Below are positions 7,528-13,301 of a stretch of DNA of 13,301 bases, piece after piece (position 1 is the stretch's first letter; each line of letters opens with the position of its first letter). The notes under the pieces are model-generated. The model was not told where the DNA came from and did no database searches. It saw only the letters and a program-made list of their open reading frames with translations. Location of the stretch: NCBI GenBank assembly GCA_944324625.1, contig CALUWZ010000033.1:1-13301 (forward strand). The letters are read 5' to 3'. This DNA is from an uncultured Mailhella sp. GTDB lineage: Bacteria; Desulfobacterota; Desulfovibrionia; Desulfovibrionales; Desulfovibrionaceae. The translations under genes and the position numbers were made by a program.

Positions 7528-7563
7528 CTGTGCCTTTACCTTAACGCAAAACCAAAATAATTC

Positions 7564-7579
7564 TGTTGGAAAAACAACA
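7564..7579. promoter_or_regulatory. Candidate CRP/FNR-type site upstream of hcp
   Basis: TGTTG-GAAAAA-CAACA is a perfect inverted repeat with the 5-6-5 layout of CRP-family operators, about 80 bases before the hcp start. A weak -10 (TAAGGT, 7543-7538) lies 28.5 bases from its centre. HcpR, a CRP/FNR-family regulator, is known to control hcp in desulfovibrios; whether this is its site is not shown here. Confidence 0.4.
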
Positions 7580-7612
7580 AAACAAAAGTCCCCCGAAAAA
7601 AATTCGGGGGAC
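7580..7612 (-). terminator. Terminator of the exported sulfotransferase gene
   Basis: GTCCCCCGAA (7588-7597) and TTCGGGGGAC (7603-7612) form a 10-bp stem with a 5-base loop. On the minus strand it is followed by TTTTGTTTTGTTG. It lies 27 bases past the stop at 7640 and separates that gene from hcp. Confidence 0.9.
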
Positions 7613-7639
7613 ACAGTGAAATAAAACAATTTTATTTGC

Positions 7640-9013
7640 TTATTCGGCTTTCATGGCACGGGCCTGTTCAAAAAGTTCGCGCCATTTCGGTGCATCGGGG
7701 AAAAGAGCCTTTGGCTCGGAGAACGTTTTTCCTTCAAAGCCTGCAAAGTCTTTTCCGTAGCGGTACATTCTGTGGGTATAGTTGAACATAAGGTTGATTT
7801 CCGCAGGAATGGCATCTTCATCGGTCAAAAGTGCCGTGGGAACGCCTTTTACCCATGGGTTGACATATTCCCAAACAACTTCCGGTTTTTCCGTCTGAGT
7901 GATTTCAAAGGCGTGGCCGGTATTGGAAGATGTCACAAAAATATTGCCGTTGGACAGTTTTTGGGCTGCGCCCTGATATGCGGAATAGAAGCTGTTCAGG
8001 TTTACCGCACTGTATTCCCATACAATTTTGTTTTGCTTAATATCAAGAATAACAACACGGGAACGGTTCTTTTCGGGATGCTGCCAGCCGTTGTCAAAAA
8101 TCATGATTTTGTTGTCGCCGAGCCATGTTGCATTGTGAGGACCGAAAAGAACTTGGTCATTGGCTTTGATCCAGCTGGGAGCAACGCCCTTGCCGTGAGT
8201 GGATGGGTTGCCGAAACGGTATTCGATTTTGCCAGTTTCTTTGTTGATGAGGAAAATTTCACCGAAGTTTCTGGAGCAAATAATAATCTGATTGGTTTCG
8301 GGAATATAATCAATGCTGTTCAAGTGCGTCCAGTCGGAGTTGTTGTAATAGTCATGGGTAGGCAGAATATAATTAAGGTTGAACTGATCTTCTCCCATGC
8401 CTACATGATCCCACACATGCCAAGACCAAACTTCTTTGCCCTGCGGGTCAACTTCTACGAGCATGTCGGGCCAAATGCCGTCATACTGCATGCCGTCGTA
8501 TGTTTTCGGATTTTCCTTGGAAGGCAGGGTTCCTTTTGCTCTGCCTTTGGCATAGGCTTCTTCAGCGGTTTTGTATTCCCACAGAAGAACCAAGGTATTG
8601 CCGTTCGGCAAGCGCTTGAAGCAATGGTGCTGGCATTGGTTTTCGCCTGCTTTGTACTCCCAAACCACATTGCCTTCCCAGTCAATTTCCTGAACACCCG
8701 TTCCGCCGCCTGCAAAAGGAACGGGAGAACCGTCACGGAAGCCTCTCAGCAAATTGCCGTTGGGAAGAAATTCCGCATACAGACCGGGACGGTATTTGGT
8801 TTTCCATTCATGCACAATATTGCCTTCCATATCAAGAAGGAAACTGCTTGTGCCGGTATTGGGTGAAATCAGCGTATATCCGTCATAAGCTTTTTCCTGA
8901 TTCCAGCGGATAACGCCCGTAGGAGTCTGAAAGGATTCCACTGCATGGGCAGGTGCATGGAAACCGACAATTAAGCCCAAAGCCAAAAGACAGCCTGCAG
9001 AAAGTTTTTTCAT
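7640..9013 (-). CDS. Exported aryl-sulfate sulfotransferase
   Basis: This PAPS-independent enzyme moves a sulfuryl group from a phenolic sulfate ester to another phenol. From the ATG at 9013 the protein has 457 residues, with GGAG 6 bases upstream; a GTG at 9025 would start inside that ribosome binding site. A Sec signal peptide is clear: KK, hydrophobic LSAGCLLALGLIVGF, then PAHA with cleavage expected after A24. Repeated blade motifs (EGNVVWEY, NGNTLV, GKIEYRFG, NKIVWEYS, NGNIFV) indicate the six-bladed propeller fold. The catalytic set of E. coli AssT (H252, H356, N358, R374, H436) can be matched by motif and spacing to H129/H130, H230 and N232 (DWTHLNS), R248 (CSRNFG) and H293 (GPHNATW). 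C127 and C131 flank the first His pair. It is a single gene with its own operator-promoter (9081-9124). Natural donor and acceptor are unknown. Confidence 0.92.
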   Translation of the reverse strand: MKKLSAGCLLALGLIVGFHAPAHAVESFQTPTGVIRWNQEKAYDGYTLISPNTGTSSFLLDMEGNIVHEWKTKYRPGLYAEFLPNGNLLRGFRDGSPVPFAGGGTGVQEIDWEGNVVWEYKAGENQCQHHCFKRLPNGNTLVLLWEYKTAEEAYAKGRAKGTLPSKENPKTYDGMQYDGIWPDMLVEVDPQGKEVWSWHVWDHVGMGEDQFNLNYILPTHDYYNNSDWTHLNSIDYIPETNQIIICSRNFGEIFLINKETGKIEYRFGNPSTHGKGVAPSWIKANDQVLFGPHNATWLGDNKIMIFDNGWQHPEKNRSRVVILDIKQNKIVWEYSAVNLNSFYSAYQGAAQKLSNGNIFVTSSNTGHAFEITQTEKPEVVWEYVNPWVKGVPTALLTDEDAIPAEINLMFNYTHRMYRYGKDFAGFEGKTFSEPKALFPDAPKWRELFEQARAMKAE

Positions 9014-9080
9014 ACTAATCTCCACAAATAACCATAAAATTTTTCAGCGAAAATCCTTGTCCAAATTTTCACTTTATTGA

Positions 9081-9124
9081 TATATATCTTAAAATTCATG
9101 GCAATTATGTAGCATAGGCTACAT
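9081..9124 (-). promoter_or_regulatory. Promoter and operator of the exported sulfotransferase gene
   Basis: An inverted repeat ATGTAGC-ATAG-GCTACAT (9107-9124) is followed on the minus strand, after exactly 20 bases, by a TATATA -10 element (9086-9081). The repeat centre is 29.5 bases from the first base of the -10, so about -41.5 from the expected start near 9074. An alternative -35 (TTGCCA, 9104-9099) abuts the repeat. The geometry is that of a class II activator site and is identical at 10112-10154 and 13199-13242. Confidence 0.75.
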
Positions 9125-9141
9125 TTTCCGCAAGAATGCAT

Positions 9142-9167
9142 AAAAAAACTCCCCTTTTTTCGGGGAG
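9142..9167 (-). terminator. Terminator of the glutaredoxin-fusion gene
   Basis: CTCCCC (9149-9154) and GGGGAG (9162-9167) form a GC-rich 6-bp stem; on the minus strand seven T follow (9148-9142). It lies about 30 bases past the stop at 9199. A T-rich tract also follows on the plus strand, so it could work both ways. Confidence 0.88.
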
Positions 9168-9198
9168 ATTTTTATTTAAAGAGAAAAACAGTATATTT

Positions 9199-10029
9199 TT
9201 ATTGAGCAAGTTCCGCTTTAAAAAGATTTTCCCGAAGTGCGGAGCGGTATTTGAGCATCATGGCATCTTCCACGGGTTTCAGTCCCTGCAGGCCCTGCGG
9301 CATTTCCGCAGTCACTTTGTCCACAAAAATAGGAAGCTGGTGTTCGCCGCAGGCGTCAAAAACCATTTTACCCGCTTCCAAAGCCATGGCTCGGGTAGGC
9401 CAGCTTATTTGCCCGTCAATGGAAAGAGGGCTTGCCAGATAACGGATTTCGCTGTTTCCAAAACCTTTGGCCAATGCAATGGTTTTGGCAAGATCTTCCT
9501 TGTCAAGAGGTGCGCCGTACAGGCTTTCGTAAACTTTTGCGTCACCCAAAATATTGAGCTGGAGTTTTGCAGTCACATTGAGTGCAAGGATTTTTTCCAG
9601 CAATGCGCTGTTTCTTCCGTCCGTCTGCATGCAGATGCTCAATCCGCCTGCTGCGAGGTGCTTTGCCAAGGTAAGAAAATTTTCTTCCTGTTCTTTCGGA
9701 CAGCAGGAAAGATACAAACCTGAAATCCAGCCGTGGAGCAAATCACTGCGGGTTACGGCGCCGCTGTTTTTAAGTTCGTCGCCTGAAAGCATGTAGGCAA
9801 TAACTTCGCCGCTGCCCTGACGGATTACTTCACCATTATAAAAAAGCGGAAATTCGACGCCTTCCGGGTTGCGGTAAATTTTCGGCCGGTTGGTTCTGTA
9901 AAAGGTATTAAATTCTTCTGCCTGAGCTTTAAAATCAATGGTGCCGTAAGGAATATTGCGGTCGTTCAAAAAAGCTTTAACGATTTTGCAGCGGATACAA
10001 TCGGGTGCGGTGTACAAAGTAATGTCCAT
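9199..10029 (-). CDS. Glutaredoxin fused to a cysteine-poor radical-SAM-like domain
   Basis: I start at ATG 10029 (276 residues), where AAGGA stands 7 bases upstream and the protein begins MDITLYTAPDCIRCKIVKAF; an upstream ATG at 10125 would add 32 non-conserved residues and has no such site. Residues 1-85 are a glutaredoxin/thioredoxin fold: redox motif C11-I-R-C14, and EFPLFYNGEVI with P61 at the usual cis-Pro position. Residues about 97-235 resemble part of a glycyl-radical-activase-type radical SAM barrel in rhythm (ISGLYLSCC; GLSICMQTDGR; AKLQLNILGDAKVYESLYG; SEIRYLASPLS) but lack the CxxxCxxC cluster motif; remaining Cys are C109, C110, C133 and C227. No signal peptide, so cytoplasmic. 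Its operator-promoter (10112-10154) matches those of the flanking sulfotransferase and transporter genes. The function is unknown; a thiol-transfer or accessory role in that pathway is inferred. The second domain assignment is tentative. Confidence 0.85.
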   Translation of the reverse strand: MDITLYTAPDCIRCKIVKAFLNDRNIPYGTIDFKAQAEEFNTFYRTNRPKIYRNPEGVEFPLFYNGEVIRQGSGEVIAYMLSGDELKNSGAVTRSDLLHGWISGLYLSCCPKEQEENFLTLAKHLAAGGLSICMQTDGRNSALLEKILALNVTAKLQLNILGDAKVYESLYGAPLDKEDLAKTIALAKGFGNSEIRYLASPLSIDGQISWPTRAMALEAGKMVFDACGEHQLPIFVDKVTAEMPQGLQGLKPVEDAMMLKYRSALRENLFKAELAQ

Positions 10030-10111
10030 AATTCTTTCCTTTTCAAAGTAATTTCGGTTAAAAATATTTTTGCGGCAGATACTGTTTTCCGTTTGTGCCT
10101 TTGTTAACTTT

Positions 10112-10154
10112 CTTATACACGGCACTGAAAATTAAAACTGTAACCTTAATTACA
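10112..10154 (-). promoter_or_regulatory. Promoter and operator of the glutaredoxin-fusion gene
   Basis: TGTAA-CCTTAA-TTACA (10139-10154, plus-strand reading) is a perfect 5-6-5 inverted repeat. On the minus strand the -10 TATAAG occupies 10117-10112, so the repeat centre (10146.5) is 29.5 bases from its first base, exactly as at the other two promoters. No good -35 hexamer is present, as expected when an activator is needed. The half-site has A where the others have G (TGTAR). Confidence 0.7.
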
Positions 10155-10195
10155 CTTTGAAGATTTTTTTATTTTTTCTGCTATACTGCGGACAT

Positions 10196-10225
10196 AAAAA
10201 AACAGCCGCGGCAAAACCGCAGCTG
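10196..10225 (-). terminator. Terminator of the transporter-sulfotransferase operon
   Basis: On the minus strand CAGCTGCGG, loop TTTTG and CCGCGGCTG pair over 9 bp (one U-G pair), followed by seven T (10202-10196). It stands about 25 bases past the stop at 10251 and isolates the operon from the glutaredoxin-fusion gene. Confidence 0.88.
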
Positions 10226-10250
10226 CTTTTTATTTCATGCAGACAAAAAA

Positions 10251-11702
10251 TTAATTTCCGTCAGGATCTTCCACGGAAGCCACGCAAAGAGCATTGCTGC
10301 CTTCATAGGGAGTGCAGCCTTCAACCTGAACTTCCCTTACCCTGTCGCCGAATGCTGCGGCACCGGGCACACGGAACGTTTTGACGTCAAGGGGAACAAT
10401 GGGGGTTTCTGCTGGTTTTTCAACCTGCGGCACCCATTCATAGGGAACACGGTATGCACGGTAGGTCATATTCATGGGAACCATTTTTCCTTTATAGGGA
10501 GAGATAAATTCCCAAACAAGCTCATGGTCCTTGGTCACTTCAAACACTCGGCCGTCGGAACCTTCGGTAATAAGGGTATTGCCGTTGGGCAGACGCTGCA
10601 TGCCGCTGATGAAGGGGCTGTAAAAACGGTTGGAATCCATGGGCATAAGGTGGCCGGCTTCCTCAGGGGTGTACTGCCATACGATTTTTTTGGCAACGGG
10701 ATCTATTTCAAGCACGCGGGAATAATCGCGGAGAGCCGCTTTGACGCCCGTAGGAGCACCCGGGTTCGGATTGTCGTAACCGCCCCAGCCGCCGTTGTCA
10801 AACACAAGAATATTGCCGCCGCCGGGGAGTGTATGCGGAATCATGTGCGCATGGTGCTGACCTATGATCCAGCCAATGGCTTTTTCTTCGGGAGTAGCGT
10901 TGTAATCGGGACCGAGCTTCCAAACTATTTTGCCGGTAGCTTTTTCAATAATGAAAATAATATTGGTTTCACGGCCGTCCGCAATAATATTGTCAGGATG
11001 GAAACGCTTGTCGCCCTGATCATACCATTTGTTGGGACCAAGCACGGACATGGAGTTGATGTGCATCCAGTCGCCCATGCCTTCAGGCTGTGTCGGACGG
11101 TAGTTGGGGTTGCGGCAAAGAGCGTTTTTGGCTGCTTCGCTGAAACCGAATTCGTCAAAATGATCGGAGCAGCGCCATTCCCAGATGATATCGCCGTCCC
11201 AGTCAACTTCCAAAATTACGTCATCAAGAAGAAGTTTATCGGTAATTTTTTTGTTGCGCACGTTTTTATGGCAAAGCACAAGGGTATTGCCTTCCATGGA
11301 TTTTGGCTCCATGTCCGGCGCATAATAGCCCACGGTGCTTCCTTCCCGCTGAAAATCATGGTGATAGCGTGCCATCCAGCGGGGTTCGTAACCCGGATCT
11401 TCAATATATTCGTTGCGGTCAAATTTCCAAACTTCTTTGCCGTCCCAGTCAAGCTGTACCACATCGGTTTGGTCCTGTACGGAATATTTGCCCGTACGGC
11501 GGCCGCGGCTGGTTACAAGATAGCCTCCGGGGAAAATTTTATTGGGAAAACCGTGAACGCCTTTCCAAACGTTATGTTCGCGTCCGTTCATGTCCATAAG
11601 CACGGCACCGACTTCCTGTGCCTGAAAAATTGTCAGTCCGTTCCAGCACTTATCAGGATTGTAAACTGTAACCCCAGTGGGGTAAATGGTTGGATGACCC
11701 AT
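10251..11702 (-). CDS. Aryl-sulfate sulfotransferase paralog without signal peptide
   Basis: The 483-residue protein is a distant paralog of the exported enzyme at 7640-9013 and shares its blade motifs (DGKEVWKF, DGDIIWEW, GKIVWKLG, KKIVWQYT, NGNTLITEG). The full AssT catalytic set is matched: H114/H115 (RYHHDF), H214 and N216 (DWMHINS), R244 (ADGRET) and H283 (GQHHAH). The start is firm: GGAGG 6 bases before ATG, then MGHPTIYPTGVTVYNPDKCW, which has no hydrophobic stretch. It should therefore stay in the cytoplasm, unlike the periplasmic AssT enzymes studied. Differences include a 12-residue insertion before R244 and a tail of about 60 residues. It is co-transcribed behind the SLC13 transporter (37 bases between) and followed by a terminator. 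Catalysis is likely; donor and acceptor are unknown. Confidence 0.9.
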   Translation of the reverse strand: MGHPTIYPTGVTVYNPDKCWNGLTIFQAQEVGAVLMDMNGREHNVWKGVHGFPNKIFPGGYLVTSRGRRTGKYSVQDQTDVVQLDWDGKEVWKFDRNEYIEDPGYEPRWMARYHHDFQREGSTVGYYAPDMEPKSMEGNTLVLCHKNVRNKKITDKLLLDDVILEVDWDGDIIWEWRCSDHFDEFGFSEAAKNALCRNPNYRPTQPEGMGDWMHINSMSVLGPNKWYDQGDKRFHPDNIIADGRETNIIFIIEKATGKIVWKLGPDYNATPEEKAIGWIIGQHHAHMIPHTLPGGGNILVFDNGGWGGYDNPNPGAPTGVKAALRDYSRVLEIDPVAKKIVWQYTPEEAGHLMPMDSNRFYSPFISGMQRLPNGNTLITEGSDGRVFEVTKDHELVWEFISPYKGKMVPMNMTYRAYRVPYEWVPQVEKPAETPIVPLDVKTFRVPGAAAFGDRVREVQVEGCTPYEGSNALCVASVEDPDGN

Positions 11703-11739
11703 AATATACCTCCAAAATCTAAATAATTATCGTAAATTG

Positions 11740-13146
11740 TTACATGATCCATTTCCAATACGGAATGGCAACTGCCAAGAGGAAGGGTATGGCCATAATC
11801 ATGCGTATGGCAAGAACCTTAACCATGCTTCCGAAATGAATGTAGCCAAAGCTGTAGAAAAGCAGCACAACGGCAAATTCATAGGGGAAAATATAGTTGT
11901 CCAAACCGATTTGGAAAGCCAAATAAATAATTTTCGGTTCCACGCCGAGTTCAAGTCCCAGTTCAACCAAGGGAGAAGTAAGGGACGCCGTGGCCGCAAG
12001 CGGCGTGAGCAGGAAGTTGGCGACAACGCCCACAAGGTAGCCGAAAACGCCTGCGCTGTAAGCGGAAAGACTGTCAATGTAAACAAACAGGTTGCCGGCA
12101 AGCCAATTGGTCACTTTCAGGAAATTGCCCGCACTGCCGATAGCCATACAGCCCATGATGAAAAACAAAGGCGTAAAGTTTACTTTTTTCAGGTTGTCGG
12201 CATTCATCAGGCCCACTTTCGGCAGAAAACTGATAAAAGCAACCAAAATAAGCGTCATGCCTGCGCCGAAACCGTGCAGTTTGTCGGTAACCAGCATAAC
12301 AAGGGTGAAAATCATAAGGCCTGCGGCAATCTTTTCCGAAAGCTTCATGGGGCCAAGTTCCTGATAGCGCACCAACAGCGCCGCGCGCAGTTCTTCTTTT
12401 TTCACTTTGCTCGGCAGCACTGCTGCAACAACAGCCACGGACAAAACTGCAAAAACCGTTGCAGGCACAAAAGCCCAGCTTGCATACTGCAGCCAGCTTG
12501 TTTTGGTCTGCAGAATATTGTCCACCAGCTGCATGCCCATAACAAGATCGCCGCCGCCCGTCAGAAAGCAGTTTTTGGAACTGGCAACAGCCACCAAGCC
12601 CGCAAGCATGAGCGCCGTGGCTTCGCGGGACTGTTTTTGGAAATCCAAAGATTCACACAGGCTGACAATGATTGCGCAAAAAATAACAGCCTTGCCCGTA
12701 ATGGCGGGAACAAGGGGGTTAATGATAAATGCGGCAATCATAATGCCCCAGATTGTTCCCATAAAGGAACCGCCCATGGCTTTCATGCAGGCAAGGCCTA
12801 TGCGTTTGCCAAGACCTGTTTCCTGCAGGATTTTGCACAAAATAAAGCCGCCGATAACAATATTCGGCACATCGGAAGACCATGGGCCGTACACAACCTT
12901 GGAAGGCACTGCGCAGAATGCCATATACAGAACGGGCAGCATCAAACCGGTTGCAACGTCATTGATTAAATCCATTGCCCAAATCATCACAACCCACAGG
13001 GTAATGACAAGAAACATTGCCATGTGGTGAGTCAGTTCTTTTTCGTCAATGGGCAGCATGAAGTAAAGCAGTGCGGGAACAGCAAAGGTTGCCAGCCACT
13101 TTACGGCCAATTTCAGCGAGATATTTTTTTCCACAGCCTGAGCCAT
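11740..13146 (-). CDS. SLC13/DASS family anion transporter
   Basis: The 468-residue protein has about 11-12 hydrophobic segments with the two-repeat layout of the DASS (divalent anion:sodium symporter) family. INPLVPAITGKA (142-153), ASSKNCFLTGGGD (188-200) and TPLAATASLTSP (381-392) are the re-entrant loop regions. The classical Ser-Asn-Thr binding motifs are not evident, so the substrate may differ from succinate or citrate. GAGGAG stands 5 bases before ATG. It is first in an operon with the cytoplasmic sulfotransferase and lies behind the operator at 13225-13242. An organic anion, possibly an aryl sulfate, a sulfonate or sulfate, is inferred from this link only. The family is secure; the substrate is not known. 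Confidence 0.92.
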   Translation of the reverse strand: MAQAVEKNISLKLAVKWLATFAVPALLYFMLPIDEKELTHHMAMFLVITLWVVMIWAMDLINDVATGLMLPVLYMAFCAVPSKVVYGPWSSDVPNIVIGGFILCKILQETGLGKRIGLACMKAMGGSFMGTIWGIMIAAFIINPLVPAITGKAVIFCAIIVSLCESLDFQKQSREATALMLAGLVAVASSKNCFLTGGGDLVMGMQLVDNILQTKTSWLQYASWAFVPATVFAVLSVAVVAAVLPSKVKKEELRAALLVRYQELGPMKLSEKIAAGLMIFTLVMLVTDKLHGFGAGMTLILVAFISFLPKVGLMNADNLKKVNFTPLFFIMGCMAIGSAGNFLKVTNWLAGNLFVYIDSLSAYSAGVFGYLVGVVANFLLTPLAATASLTSPLVELGLELGVEPKIIYLAFQIGLDNYIFPYEFAVVLLFYSFGYIHFGSMVKVLAIRMIMAIPFLLAVAIPYWKWIM

Positions 13147-13198
13147 AACAACTCCTCATGAAAAGTGTTTTTTTGTGTTACAATTTTCACATAATTAT

Positions 13199-13246
13199 TG
13201 TATAGTAAAATTTTCCTCAAAAAAATGTAGTGTCAACTACATTTTT
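13199..13246 (-). promoter_or_regulatory. Promoter and operator of the transporter-sulfotransferase operon
   Basis: AAAAATGTAGT (13221-13231), GTCA, ACTACATTTTT (13236-13246) is a perfect inverted repeat with 11-bp arms; its core ATGTAGT-N4-ACTACAT matches the other two sites. On the minus strand, exactly 20 bases past the 18-bp core, lies TATACA (13204-13199), giving a centre at -41.5 from a start near 13192. There is no good -35. The repeat also lies 47 bases before the divergent start at 13293 and may control both directions. Confidence 0.78.
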
Positions 13247-13254
13247 ACTTTTTA

Positions 13255-13269
13255 TTTTTTTTTTTTTTT
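13255..13269. repeat. Homopolymer of 15 T
   Basis: An unbroken run of 15 T between the operator and the divergent gene start, preceded by more T-rich sequence. Its length may vary by replication slippage or be miscounted in sequencing. Confidence 0.9.
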
Positions 13270-13292
13270 GATACAGTAGTTTTGAGGTGAAT

Positions 13293-13301
13293 ATGGAAAA
13301 C
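13293..13301 (+). CDS. Start of a divergent gene cut by the right edge
   Basis: GAGGTGA lies just before ATG at 13293, and three codons (Met-Glu-Asn) are visible. Nothing can be said of the product. Its position, divergent from a regulated operon with a shared palindrome, is one where regulator genes often lie. Confidence 0.4.

Noticed and set aside
7640..9013. Lipoprotein signal (LSAGC) in the exported sulfotransferase
   Set aside because: The Cys is at residue 8, too early for a lipobox, and position -3 is Ser. The hydrophobic core runs on to a proper PAHA cleavage site, so signal peptidase I is far more likely.
11737..12969. Plus-strand open frame of 410 codons opposite the SLC13 gene
   Set aside because: The His/Asn/Lys-rich product resembles no protein and mirrors the codon pattern of the transporter. 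Similar antisense frames at 10524-11726, 7772-8866 and 3489-4307 were dropped for the same reason.
1..13301. CRISPR array, insertion sequence or prophage
   Set aside because: No regularly spaced direct repeats, transposase, integrase or phage genes were seen on either strand.

Overview
The window looks like a chromosomal segment of a strictly anaerobic sulfidogenic bacterium of the Desulfovibrionaceae type with moderate GC. The basis is the rpsU-yqeY-mutS2 neighbourhood, an S21 protein of typical desulfovibrio form, a class I hybrid cluster protein, a NapH-like membrane polyferredoxin and paired aryl-sulfate sulfotransferases. A gut-dwelling relative (Bilophila/Mailhella/Taurinivorans-like) is plausible, but this is inference and no species is claimed. 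Nearly everything is on the minus strand, so transcription runs from right to left. No gap longer than about 220 bases lacks a gene.

Left part (1-5670), housekeeping and redox: mutS2 (cut by the left edge), yqeY and rpsU form one minus-strand unit behind a promoter near 2591-2619. Next come a small one-helix membrane protein with its own promoter, a membrane protein with two [4Fe-4S] ferredoxin motifs, and a divergent flavodoxin-like protein whose start lies only 20 bases away. A Nim-like flavin-binding protein and tRNA-Asn(GTT), with promoter and terminator, follow.

Middle (5790-7612): hcp, the hybrid cluster protein (hydroxylamine/NO reductase), is a single gene between hairpins. A candidate CRP/FNR-type site TGTTG-N6-CAACA lies upstream.

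Right part (7580-13301), the most interesting region: four genes in three transcription units handle aryl sulfates or organic anions. They are an SLC13/DASS anion transporter co-transcribed with a sulfotransferase that has no signal peptide, a glutaredoxin fused to a radical-SAM-like half without its cluster cysteines, and a second, exported sulfotransferase. The three promoters carry the same inverted repeat, TGTAR-N6-YTACA. Its centre lies exactly 29.5 bases upstream of the first base of a TATA-type -10 hexamer in every case, that is, about -41.5 from the expected transcription start. This is class II activator geometry and defines a small regulon. A divergent gene begins at the right edge beyond the rightmost site and may encode the regulator.

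Working model (inference): SLC13 imports an anion, perhaps an aryl sulfate. One sulfotransferase moves the sulfuryl group in the cytoplasm and the other in the periplasm, and the glutaredoxin fusion does a thiol or accessory job. All are switched on together by one activator.
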